The position numbers and the translations under genes were made by a program. A stretch of DNA of 64,000 bases from Owenia fusiformis (taxonomy: Eukaryota; Annelida; Polychaeta; Sabellida; Oweniidae): assembly GCA_903813345.2 (NCBI GenBank), contig CAIIXF020000003.1, positions 34,831,000 through 34,894,999 of the forward strand, read 5' to 3'. Each line of letters starts with the position of its first letter. Position 1 is the first letter of the stretch. The notes below the pieces were generated by a model that made no database searches, was not told where the DNA came from, and worked only from the letters and a program-made list of their open reading frames with translations. Shown here piece by piece: positions 13,401-28,400 of the stretch.

Positions 13401-16400
13401 CGTTAGAGCTTGAATGTCGCTACAGCAAAGTTTGATATGATTATGTCACCACCATGAAGTCAAATTGTTACTGTAACAACCACTGGCATCTGTCTGACTC
13501 ATTGTTCAGCATCTGTCTGACTCATTGTTCAGCATCTGTAACAATCGTTACACTTTTATAATTGCAATAAGGTGATGGCATTTTGTCATTTTAACACCTT
13601 GTCTAAACTCTTACTCTTTCAGATGTCATAATTTGAATTGAATTTGCTACTTAGTTTACCATTAATCCCAATGGTTGCTTATTTCTTTTTACATGCTGAG
13701 TAAATGTCCAATTCCTTAAGCATAAGATACCATACCATATTATACCATACCCTAGCATTATCATTTTCTAGGGAGAGACATCATCTTGGCAGACCCAGGA
13801 TAATGCTTTTATTCCAGATGTAGTAAACGTCTTTGCTTATGTTGAGGGTTACCTTAGGATATCTTAGTTATTGTTACAAGTTCACCAAATAAATACCCTG
13901 GAAATATGTATTGTACATATGTGATGTAAATTTAATAATTTCTTGGATTTCTAGTATGTTTTGATTTCTGTGTGTTTTGTAGCATGATTTCTAGTTAAAA
14001 AGTACTTTCTCTAAGTAACAGAGCATGACAATAATATCATATAAAGTATATATATCTTATATATTGTTGCTGACAAATAATATGTCCTTTACATAACACA
14101 TTTACTGATTTAGGGCATTCAGCAAAGTTTGATTATTGTCTAACATCAGTGATGATATATGAGAATAAAACCAGCGAAACTGCTGAGGAGTGAACAACTA
14201 ATGATGATTTTCACTATGAAATTTGATAACTTGCAAAATGAAATAACATCGTCAAAAAGTAATATTCCAGTGTTCATTGGTAGACTGATTTAATAATAAA
14301 ATACTATTTTGAAAAGAAATCGGATACAGATTTGACCTTTTAAGAGTTTTGACAGGATTTTCCAATTTTGTCTTGATGTTCTTCTTTGTTTATTGCAGCA
14401 CCGTGAGCTACAGAGGCATGCATCGGGCGATCCCTCTTTACATCCAAATCAACCTGCAGCAGAGTGAGTAAACATTAGAATTAGAATTGAGGATGTCATG
14501 ATTAAAACTGTTTTTTCTCTCAATTTTAATTATCATTTGGGAAATTTGAGAAAAAAGCTGTATGATATTAAATGTATGATTGAATTGGCATGTGTTCTGT
14601 GATTGTATTTAACTGTATTGTCATATATTGTCATCTTGTTCTTGTGCAGTGCAGTGGCCCTATCACTCTTATAAATATAGGTTATTATCTAGGAGGGATT
14701 GCATATAAGGTTTATCAAGAGGGGTGATGTAATATCTTCCCATGGGACCCAAAGGACAGATCTAATAAATCAATCCTGACTGGGGGATGTCCTTTTTATA
14801 CCATGATAATTCATAAATGAATGAATCAATTCAGTAATTTCATCGGAACCACTCAACCACTCTATTGTTTGATTTAACAATGTGTCCATGTAAAATATAC
14901 TGTGTGGCTCACCAAACTGCTTACTTCTAACACAGTGCAACAGCTAACCAGAGAGTGGCACATTGTTTGTATTGTAGTTTCTCTATTAACAGTGTGGGCA
15001 CAGAGGAACAGGACAAAAGACAACCTGATGAACATGATGACACAGACAGGTAGGTGTAGTCTAAGGGATCCTCAGATATAGTACTAATGGGTCCTTTAAA
15101 GTATTGCTCTTTCAGAGTAGAGAATCACCAGTACTTGCTCTTTCAGGTCTTAAGTTCCTCAGTTAATAGAGACGTTAAGCATACTACCTTTTACAATGTT
15201 AACCGCGAATGGAAATGCTTACAGTCACCCATTTCATAAATAATAGTCAGTTTTTATTATTTGTGGTGGAATAGAGTTGAAAATATAACTTTTAGGTGAG
15301 ATGAGCTTAAAAGACGTCTTTTTCAGACTTGTTGTTGTGATCGAAGATGACATCCACGAACCTACAACCAGTGATGATGACCATGATGAAACAGCATCCG
15401 AAAAATTTGAAAAAACCCAGCCAAGAATTTTCCAGCTCTTATTGGCTTTGTTCAATGCGCTTATTGCTAAATCAGAATTAGTTTGTTACTTTGTGATGAT
15501 TTTGAATCACTTGGTGACAGCTAGTTTGCTGTCATTGCTGTACCCCATGGTTGTGTTCCTATGGGCAACACTGTCTGTCCCTAGGCCATCTAAGATGTTC
15601 TGGATCTCAACCATTACATATACAGAGGTAGGTTAGAGTTATCTCAACAGTTTCAAACTAGAAGATAGCACGTAATATATCCTCCCACCTACTCTTGTGA
15701 TCTATGTTGCAGGGATCATTGTGATTATGTGCAGATCAGATTTCACATTTAATGCCCTAAACAATTTTGCAGCAACAAAATAAAAGCATAAAACTTGATA
15801 CCTACATATTTTAAACATAATTCTATGTTTTTATTTATTGTACATTACAGATGTAAATTAACTATTGATTGAATATTCCTTTCCTTCAGGCAATTGTAGT
15901 TGTCAAGTATTTGTTCCAATTTGGATTTTTCCCATGGAATAATGGTGCTATCCACGAAGGACCTTTCTGGCCCCCAAGGATTATAGGCATTGAAAAGAAT
16001 GATAATTATGCTGCTATGGACCTGGTGCTCTTACTGGTTCTCTTCATACATCGCTCAATACTCAAGGTGAGTTATCTTACCCTGATCTGATCATATAATT
16101 CCTACACTCTGGCTAAGATTGTGGTATTTAGTCAATCAGAGAGCACTGCATACCAACGTCCACAGATAACAATCTTGAGTGAAGACTCTGATTCACAAGG
16201 TCAGAGGTTTAAAGTTGACACTTTGGAAAGCATATCAGTCACCTCATGAATATATTATTAAATCATGAACAAGTAGTAACTGAATTTCAAAATTTATTCC
16301 AAATCTGACATTTAGAGCTCGGTCTTATGTGTACTTTCTGTAGTATGGATATTGAACATGTTAAATTCCACTCCCTTCATCTATGTATTTTGTGTAGTAT

Positions 16401-19400
16401 TTATATTGAACATGTTAAATTCCACTCCCTTCATCAATGTACTTTGTGTAGGTTGAATATTGAATATGTTTAGTTCCACTCCTTTTATTTATGTATTTTG
16501 TGTAGTATGAATATTGAACATGTTTATTCCACTCCCTTCATCCATGTATTTTGTGGAGTATGAATATTGAACATGTTGAATTCCACTCCCTTTATCTATG
16601 TATTTTGTGTAGTATGAATATTGAACATGTTAAATTCCACCCCCTTCATCAATGTATTTTGTGTAGTGTGAATATTGAACATGTTAAATTCCACTCCCTT
16701 TATCTATGTATTTTGTGTAGTATGAATATTGAACATGTTGAATTCCACTCCATTCGTCCATGTATTTTGTGTAGTATGAATATTGAACATGTAAATACCA
16801 CTCCCTTCAACTATGTATTTTGTGTAGTATGAATATTGAACATGTAAATACCACTCCCTTCAACTATGTATTTTGTGAAGTATGAATATTGAACATGTAA
16901 ATACCACTCCATTCTTCTATGTATTTTGTATTGTATGAATATTGAACATGTTAAATACCACTACCTTCAACTATGTATTTTGTGTTGTATGCATATTGAA
17001 CATGTTAAATTCCACTCCATTCTTCTTTGTATTTTGTATTGTATGAATATTGAACATGTTAAATACCACTCCCTTCAACTATGTATTTTGTGAAGTATGA
17101 ATATTGAACATGTTAAATACCACTCCCTTCATATATGTATTTTGTGTAGTATGAATATTGAACATTTTAAATTCCACTCCCTTCATATATGTATTTTGTG
17201 AAGTATGAATATTGAACATGTTAAATATCACTCCCTTCATCTATGTATTTTGTGAAGTATGAATATTGAACATGTAAATACCACCCCCTTCATCAATGTA
17301 TTTTGTGTAGTATGAATATTGAAACTGAATAAATAGATACTGAATGAGTAGAGAAGATATATTAATGATATAGTTTTTCATGAGATGAAACTCAGATTCA
17401 AACAAAAGTGTCATTTCAGCGCTATGGTCTTTGGAAGGATGCTCAAGACATAGAAGAGGACATGAAGAAAGCTGGTGAAATGAGCCAACCTAACACCCCC
17501 GTAGCACCCAAGGTAATCCCCTATATTAGTTAAGGTAAACCTAATACCCCTGTAGCAGCTAAGATAAACATAACACCCCTGTACCAGCTAAGGTAAACCT
17601 AACACCCATGTATTAGTTAAGGTAAACCTAATACCAATGTATTAGCTAAGGTAAACGTAATACCCATGTGCCAGCTAAGGTTTACCTAACAGAACCCCCC
17701 TGTAAAAGGTAAGGTAAACCTAACACCCATGTATTGGCTTAGGTAAACCTACACCCCTGTAGCAGCTAAGATAAACATAACACCCCTCTACCAGCTAAGG
17801 TAAACATAACACCCATGTATTAGCTAAGGTAAACCTAACATCCCTGTAGCAGCTAAGATTAACCTTACACCCCTGTAGCACCTAAGGTAAACATAACACC
17901 CCTCTACCAGCTAGGGTAAACATAACATCCATGTATCAGATAAGGTAAACTTACCACCCCTGTATTAGCTAAGGTAAACCTATACCCATGTTTTAGCTAA
18001 GGTAAACTTACCACCTATGTATTAGCTAAGGTAAACGTAATACGCATGTACCAGCTAAGGTAAAGTTACCACCCATATTGCTGCTAAGGCAAACCTTACA
18101 CCCCTTTAGCAGCTAAGGTAAACCTTACACCCATGTACAACGTGTTTAACGTATTCTAACGAAGGCTTCTAATTATTTTCCTAATACCGATTCAAATACT
18201 TCTTACTTCAAACAGGTATGCTTCCTTTCTTTAATTTTCTTAAAAATAATATAAAATAACTCATGTCAATGTGAGGAAGCTGTCAATGTGAGAGAACATA
18301 AAATCATTTTGCTTTATCGTGTGCAGGATTGGGAGGGACTATCAGGAAATAGTAGTATCATTGGATGATAATTAATTATAGGATATCCTATGAACTGAGG
18401 AACATCATTTTTTATCTATGAGGTGATATTGATATCTGCATGAGAGAGCAAAGCGAATGAGTGCATATATCAATATCACTGAGTAGATTAAAATGATATT
18501 CTGAAAAAAATCATAGGATGTTCTTATTATCTTACACTTACAAGGAGTGTACTAAATGTATAATATCATTGCAAAATGAATTTCATGCCAAATAGAGTCA
18601 ATTTGGGGGGAAATCAACAAGCGGAGTATATCGTCACAATATCTTATATCGTTACGATATCCTCCAGTTATTCATTTTGCCAATAAATATCAAATTTATT
18701 TTTTAATGTTATTATTATACAATTAGTACACTACACTGTTGCTCATAAATATGGAATATTAGATTTGGCAGCTCAGAATTCAAATTTTGGAGTAAGAGAA
18801 TATTTATTTGGAGTCGATTCAGACATTTATTTTCTAGGCAAATTATAACCACATATTTCATCTACAAATCAACATTTTTTAGAGAAAAAATATTCACATT
18901 TAAATTTAGAAAATTACTCTTATTTAAACAGGGGTAAGCTGAGACTTTTTGCTTTTTCAAAACACCCCGATCCAAATCGTCATGTAAAACAGATCAAACA
19001 AAATAAACATCTGGTCATGAAGATTGAAGTGTCCTCTATCCAATGATAGCACTTATATGCGGGATGTCCTCTTTGTGCTGCAATCAGAGCATCAACCCTA
19101 CGGGACCAGCATTGAATGAAACATCTGACCTTTCTAAGTGAAATAAGGCCCCATTCCTCAATTTGAACAGTACGTAACGTGTCTACATTTTGAGGTTGGG
19201 GTCAAAGTCACGCATCTCATTACCAAGGTCGTCCCACATTTGCTCTGCATTAGCCTGATTGGCTGACTTTTGTGCCTATGGTAGCTGGTCCACATTGCCT
19301 GCCCTGATGTAATCCAACACAATGCCACTGGCATATGCAACAGCATGATCATTCTGCAGATGAATGTTGCCCCAAAACACTCTGTTTACATATGGTACTT

Positions 19401-22400
19401 GATGGAGGTCCAAAAGGTCAATTTACTCTGAAATTATGTTTGGGAATCACCAAGGGGGTGCACTTTTTGTAGTATTGCTCCAAACAACCTCTGTAATACT
19501 GCTTCAAACATAAATAGGGTCACCTTCGTGGACTGCCACATCATTAAGTGTCCTTATTGTCTCTTTCCTCTGGTCTACGACAGAAACGAACACACTTATC
19601 AACTTTGTGGAGGACACATCTTATTTCATCACATGCTGTCATATGACACAAAAGATTAGGTGCAACGATTTCGTGCTTTCCTGCCCATTGAAGGCACCTT
19701 TCTTTGTTATGATCAGTCAGCTGTGGTTTCTTTAAAGGTCTCATGGCCTTGCATCCATTCTAAAGAAATCACTGGTTGTCTATAGCTCTGGAACACAGGT
19801 TTTGAGGTGACACAGCCATTCATCTCGTAGACTACTGGTTGACTTAAAGCGATTTTGATGACATTAATGCAGCAGGTGGTGGTCTTTTCTTACTTTATTC
19901 TCCCTAGGGTTACTATTGCTGTGACCTGGAGTCATATTCCAATGCCTTTGGTACCACTGCAGAATTTTAGAGACTGTTCCTGACACACCCCTAGGGTCCT
20001 GGCAATGGCAGTTTGTTTCATGCCAGAGAACGCCATCCCTATGACCTGCCATGCTCTTTTTCGCTTATTTTATGGGACATGCCTTCTAAAAACTCTTCCA
20101 ACTCTAAATTAAAGTTTTATAAAATGTGCACAATGGTTACAACTAAGATTTGGACACCTCTTTCAAGTTACCAATATCACGAGGTCATGGGGTCACCTGA
20201 GTGAATACACGTTTAATCAACCATAAATATTTTAACTTTTCATACCAATCAGTTTTATGTGCAAAACTGATGAGGGAATGAGAACACATAACACATTTTC
20301 ACCAAAATGTTATCATTTTGTAGAAATTCCATCAAACAGTACGTATCTATAAAATATTCCATATTTATGAGCAACAGTGTAAGTGTAGGATAATATAAGT
20401 TATTCAATGATTCGAGTGAAATACAGAAAATATTCTTCCCGAGAAGGTTGTATTTCACGATGCGCTAGCAGAGTGAAATACAGACGTTCAAGGGAAGAAT
20501 ATTTTCTGTATTTCACAAGAAATCATTGAATAACGTTTTTATTCCATGATTACCCATATAAAACTCGCCTAAATCAAGTCCCTTGGCTTGGGGCCAGAGA
20601 AACAGATCAACCTTCTCACCTCAGAGATATTTTACATCGATATTCCTTCAAAATCTTTTTGGCCTTGTTGTTTGCTTTTTATTGTATTTCTTTCTTTCTT
20701 TTTTCTTCAATTTCATCAGCTGGAAGTGCAGTGTAGCGAAACGTTTTTTCGACTTTCGTCTGCCATATTGGATTTTAAAGTTTTTTTTACTAGTTCATGA
20801 AAACATTGTGCATGCTTCATATTGATCTTTTTAAATTCACAGATGTGTGTTTTCTATCCTAAAATTATAAATTGTGATGATCACCATATCATTTCCTGAT
20901 ATTCAAATCAGATATTTCTAGCAAAATGCAAATATTAGCATGCATTGGTGTAAACTGATCACCATTGATTTTTTTCAGTAATTGTCATATCCTGGATGGA
21001 AATCTGGGGCGTTGGGATACTAGACCGTATCCCAACGCTGACATCTTTTTCACTCTGTATCCAACGGATAGTGGAATGTGCATGTAAATACAGGATATAT
21101 TTAAGTCACGTGGACCAATCAGATTGCAGGGAATTTCACCATCATGGAATAAGAACATTTATCACATGCTAGGTAGAAATCTAGTGATTTGATTGGTTGC
21201 TTTCTATGACGTATTTCCCGTATCACATAAATTTCATATGATACGAGCACACATACCACACATTGTCGATGGTAACGAAATGACGTCATACAACTTCATT
21301 CTATTCTTTCCTTATTCAAAATGACGTCACATATAGGCTGTGTTTCTATTTTTTAGAAATGATTAACTCGTCATTTGAGGAACTAGAAGTTAGAATGACA
21401 AAGAAAGCTACCAATCAAATCACTAGATTTCTACAAAGCATGTGATAAAAACGTCATCACACTTTTCAGCGAATGTGATACGGGAAATATTCCACTCAGT
21501 AAAAAAGTATCACCACTCAAGCTGCGCTTTCGTGGTTATACAATTTTTACTTCCGTGGAATATTTCCCGTATCACATGCTGAAACGTGTAATAACTGATA
21601 GTATTCACCTCAATAATATGAAATATTTGTATTGTAGTTCATATTTGTATTGTTTATTTCAGCCTAACCCCCTTACATCAAGTAATGAAGACTTGAGTGG
21701 CACCTCAAATAGCCATAGTTTAGAATCTGGCCTTGAGGTGTCTCAGCAAGATGACATTTGCCCACAGAAAAAAGAATCGTAAGTGAAATCTTAAAAATTG
21801 AAATGTTGTATAATCAATGTATAAGAACTTTGACTACAAATTATTAGTATTCTTTATGCATATATGCATTCCATATTTGATGTTGAAAGATATATTTCTT
21901 GTTACTCACAACTAAATAAATGAGGAAGGTTGATAACCCCAAATTGTTTATTAAATGTAGGAGGCAATTAAGAAGCAAATTGGTAACATTTGGAGCATTG
22001 TTAAATACTAGTAATCAAAGCAAAAAGAAGAATGAACTGAAGAGAATGTTAAATTTGAGCTTGCTCATATTGAACATGTGAACATTGAACATGAGTATAA
22101 TATTTGAATAAATGCATGGACATTGAACATGAGTATATCTACACATCTGCCGTGTGTTTTGAATAAACGCATGGTCATTGAACATGAGTATATCCACACC
22201 TCTGCAGTGTGTTTTGAGTAAATGCATGGACATTGGACATGAGTATATCCACACCTCTGCAGTGTGTTTTGAGTTAATGCATGGACATTGAACATGAGTA
22301 TATCCACACCTCTGCAGTGTATTTTGAGTAAACGCATGGACATTGAACATGAGTTTATCCACACCTCTGCAGTGTGTTTTGAGTAAACACATGGACATTG

Positions 22401-25400
22401 AACATGAGTATATCCACACCTCTGCAGTGTGTTTTGAGTAAATGCATGGACATTGAACATGAGTATATCCACACCTCTGCAGTGTGTTTTGAGTAAACGC
22501 ATGGCCATTGAACATGGGTATATCCACACCTCTGCAGTGTGTTTTGAGTAAACGCATGGACATTGAACATGAGTATATCCACACCTCTGTAGTGTGTTTT
22601 CAATAAATGCATGGACATTGAACATGGGTATATCCACACCTCAGCAGTGTGTTTTGAGTAAATGCATGGACATTGAACATGAGTATATCCACACCTCTGT
22701 AGTGTGTTTTGAATAAACGCATGGACATTGAACATGAGTATATCCACACCTCTGTAGTGTGTTTTGAATAAACGCATGGACATTGAACATAAGTATATCC
22801 ACACCTCTGCAGTGTGTTTTGAATAAACATAGGAATATTGTACATGAGTATATGCACACCTCTGCAGTCATTTTGAAGAAAAAAAACACATGAACATATA
22901 CTTTTCACAGCATTACAGATGATCCTCAAAGGGACAAATATACTTTACATCACTGCGTTACATTTATCCCTCTAAAACCTGCTTTTTACGTAATTAATGG
23001 AAATACCCCAAACGATCCTCATAGGGACTGATATTACTTTACATCACAGCATTACATTTATCCATCTAAAACCTGCTTTTTACGTAATTAATGGAAATAC
23101 CCCAAACGATCTTCATAGGGACAGATATACTTTACATCACTGCGTTACATTTATCCCTCTAAAACCTGCTTTTTACGCAATTAATGGAAATACCCCAAAC
23201 GATCTTCATAGGGACAGATATACTTTACATCACTGCGTTACATTTATCCCTCTAAAACCTGCTTTTTACGTAATTAATGGAAATACCCCAAACGATCCTC
23301 ATAGGGACAGATATACTTTACATCACTGCGTTACATTTATCCCTCTAAAACCTGCTTTTTACGCAATTAATGGAAATACCCCAAACGATCTTTATAGGGA
23401 CAGATATACTTTACATCACTGCGTTACATTTCTCTCTCGTAAACCTGCTTTTTACGCAATTAATGGAAATTCCCCAAACGATCCTCATAGGGACTGATAT
23501 ACGTTACACTACTGAGTTACATTTATCCCTCTAAAACCTGCTTTTTACGCAATTAATGGAAATACCCCAAACGATCCTCATAGGGACAGATATACTTTAC
23601 ATCACAGCATTACATTAATACCTCTCTTTTTGATAAAATGGCATATTTCCAGATATACTTTACATCACTGCGTTACATTTATCCCTCTAAAACCTGCTTT
23701 TTACGTAATTAATTGAAATACCCCAAACGATTCTCATAGGGACAGATATACTTTACATTACAGCATTACATTTATACCTCTCTTTTTGATAAAATGGCAT
23801 ATTTCCAGTTAATGTAAAAAGTGGCTGTGTCTTTATTCTCCCTTTTTGAAATGTTGAAAAACTATAAAGACGTTGTGCAGTACAGTTATCCTTCCTATAC
23901 CAGGATATTATATTATTTGTAAAAATCACACCAAGCCAAATTGATGTTAATGCCATCTTATTTTTAGAGCTACTGATTTTATTACAACATCTGTGGAAAA
24001 ACTAGTTAGTCAGCTCAGTCAATGTGCTGAAAGCATTGATGGGTTAATCCAACAGTATTCAGACAGGTTGAAATTTAAAACTTTTTTATAGTTGTTTTAC
24101 AGAATTCTTACTTATTTCCATGAAATCTTAATATGATTTATAAAATGTAAAGATGGATTATTTGATGACATTGCATAAGGTAATATATCCCAGGGGGCAA
24201 GATTCATGACGATTTTGTGCTCTAATGGAAATATCCCTCCTTTGTTTCTCATGGAAATAAGGTTTTAATTCTTTATGTATGCATGATATCTAATTGTTTT
24301 AACATCGATAGATGAACTCTGATATTTTTTCCTAATCTGTCTTATTTTTGGTGAAAGGAGATTCTAATAACCTTGTGTAACAAATATGTGATTTTCCTCA
24401 AATGAACACCTTGCTTTGTAGTGTGCACCTTGGTCATCAGATGTTATCACCATATTTGAAAGTGAACCATATTTAGTGTAATTATCTCACCATATTTGGT
24501 AGTGTGCACCTTGGTCATCAGATGTTATCACCATATTTGAAAGTGAACCATATTTAGTGTAATTATCTCACCATATTTGGTAGTGTGCACCTTGGTCATC
24601 AGATGTTATCACCATATTTGAAAGTGAACCATATTTAGTGTAATTAGCTCACCATATTTGGTAGTGTGCACCTTGGTAATAAGAAATGTACACCATAGTT
24701 TGTGTAATAATTGAATTGCGCCATATTTGGTAGGTCCAACATGCAGTTTAATCTACCATATTTGGTCATCATAATGAATAACAAAGGCCTTACTTTATTT
24801 AGTTTCTATTATTACTATTTTTATAAGAACTATATTTATGTCATGACCAAGAAATGAACATTTACAAAATTTATATGAACTGGGCTCTACCTGTATGTAT
24901 GATTTTTGGAAATTTTGCTCCCAATGTCTTACATTCTCTATCCCTTCTATGACCTTTGATTACACTTGGGGCATGGGGTAGAACTCCATCATGTTTTGTT
25001 TGGGGATCATTGCTTTCTAAAAGTTGAATTGCAAATTTCTTATGTTTGGAGAGGGATGTCGTTCAATGTATTACATTTTGAGACATCATTCAAAATATTG
25101 ACATTATAATGTGACATAAAAATAAAAAGAGATTAGAATTTTGATTTTCTAGTATTTCTTATGTAAACTTATTTGAGTGTTTGATTTACTATTTCAGGCC
25201 ATTTAGACGTATATTCAGGCCATTCATAGAGTTCTATGAAGCAATCCAAGATCCTACATATTCTGCCGTCACAGATGTATATGCGGCCATGTTCTTGTGT
25301 GACTTCATCACGTTCCTCATCATTGTGTTTGGGTACTCTGCATTTGGGCCCCCTACCACATCGACAAATGCAGATGTCACTACTGTCATCAATGAAAATA

Positions 25401-28400
25401 GGGTAAGTTTACATCACCTTGGTTTTTGGTGTGGTATGTCATCTGTTTATGCCAGTTAGTGCAAACATTGTTTTTATTCAAAAATGCATGCTGCTTGGAT
25501 TAGCTATTAGCCCATTGGAAGGTAAAGCTTCTGATAATATATATATCTATATCAAATACATGTGAATAGAATTAGATCAACAAATTGTGTAGAGTATGTG
25601 CATTCATGTACACCAGTTTTTATTAAATAGGTTTCTAATCAACAAATATTTTAATACCAATGAATTTAAATCAAAACATTATATTTGCTTCAAATATAAG
25701 TATCCTCAATTCTGAGATGTCCAATGGAATCTTCAATAAAAACATCTTGAAGATTGCTGTTCATTTCAGCACATTCAATCTCTGATTCCTTTTGTCCATG
25801 CTTTTTTACATCTAAATTACTGCTATCACTTTTGTATTCTAATTTTACAATTTCATCTCGGTTAGTTGCACTGTCATTATTATGTGCTGTGTTGATATGG
25901 CCTTCCCTTGTATTTAAATCACCATTCTCATCTTGAAGCCTTTTCAACAAGTTTGCATGTTCATCTATTTCTTTACTCATACTTCCATTATATCCAGGAT
26001 TTTCACTATCTACCTCAGCTATGATTTCATGCACTCTGCTTGACCTTTTTTTCAAAGGAGCATGGTGTTCAGTTTTAGTAACATTAGCATGACTGTCATA
26101 TTTTGTTGTTGATCTTTGAGAAAAATTGGGTTTGGGCTTTTTATTTGAGAAATTAGTTTGATTTTCTTGAATTGCTGTTCTCTCCTGGCATTGATCTAGT
26201 AAGTCATCTAATGCAAGGTGAATCTGACTTTCTCCTCTGGACCATGAATGGGCAGCTTTACTTTCTTCCCCACCTTCCCTCCTTTTACCACTGTCAGGTT
26301 TTAATTTGATCATTGTGTTATGTACCACTAGGTTAAAACCACCCCCCATATTGTTAAAAACAATCATTGTTACAAGCAAAAGATGGGCAGGCTGTTCAAC
26401 AAAATTCCAAATTTCAAAAAGCATATAAAACATCCACTGACCGAAATAGGCAAGCTCAACTACCAAAAGGTTAGAAGTGAGTTTTACGAAAGTAACCAAT
26501 TCCCCAGTTTCCTGGTTGGTATATTTGTATGCATTTCTTGATATGTACCAGATCTTGGAAACAGTCGCCACATAGAGGAGACAGCATAAGATGTAGATTG
26601 TTAACATAATCCCAGGGATTACCTTGTTCCAACCAATGCTATTGTGCTGTACGTAACACCTGAAAAATGATTATTGTTTAATTTAAAGTATCCAGACATT
26701 ATTTACTATACAAACAAAAATACTTGGCAGCTTTGCTAATAACATTTTAATCCATTTGAAATGTTAATTATTGAATGCTTAAGATTTCCATTATGGTTTT
26801 TAGCCAGTCTCTGGTTTAGTAGTGCTAATCACATAATAATTACATATATTATCAGTATACATCATGGAATAGTAGTGCTAATCACATAATCTACTATCTA
26901 GAATTAGTTGTATTAATAAATAAAGACCTCATTTTTAACAAATCGTTTTAGATAGACAAAGTGTCATTTTATCATATAACCCCCTCTCCCACTTCATGTA
27001 CTCTACAACTGTTCTACAACGTACCAGTAGATATTTCTATATACAATGACATTCCACACTGACATAACAATGATTGTAAGGTATAATCTATTCATCGTAA
27101 TCTGATAATGTATTACAATAATCCTGCTTTTACCTAATGGAGATGGATCTGTAGATTGTAAAGCTTTGCAAATTTTCCTCCTCTAGCTTATTACTCCATG
27201 AGATAATTGGCCCATTAAATAAATGTTCCGGTAACTTCCTGTTGTGATTTTTTTTATTTCCTTTACATACCACAAAGAGAAATGTGTAATTTTCATGTTT
27301 TTAGAAGCGTTTAACTGGAAAAATTACTAAATTATTTTCAAACTTTGCGGTTCATTCTACAAAATAAATTGAATGTGATTATTAATTCATGAATCTTTAT
27401 TCCTTCAAATAAACCATAATCCAGAGATGCATATGTATGATTGCAACTGAGTGCATTGATTGAGTAATGAAATCATGCAAGAATATCTCCAAAAATGATC
27501 AAAGTGAAACAAAATATATGCTTTATTGTTTAATAGTAATTGTTGGAATGACCGAAGAGCACCCCCCCCCCCCTTTAAGAAAGAACTTAGAATGAACAAA
27601 ATATGTTAATGCTGTGCATTAAAACCAGATAAAGATGGACTCCTCCAGCTGGCAGAATTGAACTCAGGACCTCTCAGTGACTAGTCTGCTGTATTATTGC
27701 TGAGCTATAAAAGCCTGGGCACAAACATCCCTTGTGTAAGGGTATTATGTTGCTTTCATAGTGGTAGCTGAGACTTGCTCCCCAGAATTGTTAAACTAAA
27801 AAATGAAGCATTTAAAAGAGGCTTTCATTTGGTGTTTCTATAAAGCCAATACGAGAAGTCAAGCTTTTGTTAATTTCTTTTTTATTTCTCTAAGAATGTG
27901 GGAGTTTAGGATTTAAGTTTGTGAATAATAGAGCCAAATGCTTTTAAACAACTTTTCACATTGGAAATGTTGACAGTAATAATGTAATAGCCGATGGCGC
28001 TTTATAATAGCTCATTCCCAGCACTTTTGTGATACATCCTGAAATCGGTTGAATTATTATGCTATACCATAGTTTCAGATTGGCTTTAATTGTGCCTTAA
28101 GCAATGTTCAAATGTTGAGAACATTACAAGAATAATACAGGAGGAAAACCTGAATGTGGAAGTACAATGACCCTAAGGGAAACAATATACAAAAATATGA
28201 AAAAAAAACCTTAAGTTACAGAACATCAACAAACACAACTGATTATAAAGAAACGACAAAAACAAAACAACAAAGTCCAATGATATAGCAAGCAATTTAT
28301 ATATATAACCATGCATACCGTAAGCTTTTAGAAAGTATGATTGATTCGATTGTTAAAAAGCCAAATCAGGCCCCTATGAACCATTTATATTATAAATGAT

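Larger units (their letters stand above)
9638..14398. other. Intron with dispersed repeat, 162-bp tandem array and two possible microexons
   Basis: Its 4.8 kb contain a palindromic dispersed repeat (10600-10940), a hairpin (11153-11176), a tandem array (11190-12390), and two short stretches with good splice borders (12778-12801 and 13222-13251). A 23-bp direct duplication containing CTGTCTGACTCATTGTTCAG lies at 13490-13533. I see nothing else. Confidence 0.7.
18378..20400. mobile_element. MITE family B, copy 1, split by a Tc1/mariner insertion
   Basis: The sequence from AGGATATCCTATGA through GGTGATATTGATATCTGC, CTTACAAGGAGTGTACTAAA and ATTTCATGCCAAATAGAGTC matches 57767-58137. It breaks after GTACAC at 18731 and resumes with AGTGTAGGATAAT at 20382. 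The ends are inverted (TACACTT...AAGTGTA). Confidence 0.75.
21779..23967. other. Intron with 55-bp and 93-bp arrays
   Basis: Two unrelated arrays lie back to back (22080-22880 and 22920-23810). The rest shows nothing recognisable. Confidence 0.8.

Noticed and set aside
22015-22929. Several 80-190-codon minus-strand frames
   Set aside because: All translate one 55-bp minisatellite in rotating frames.
22997-23497. 166-codon plus-strand frame
   Set aside because: It is the 93-bp minisatellite read in one open frame.
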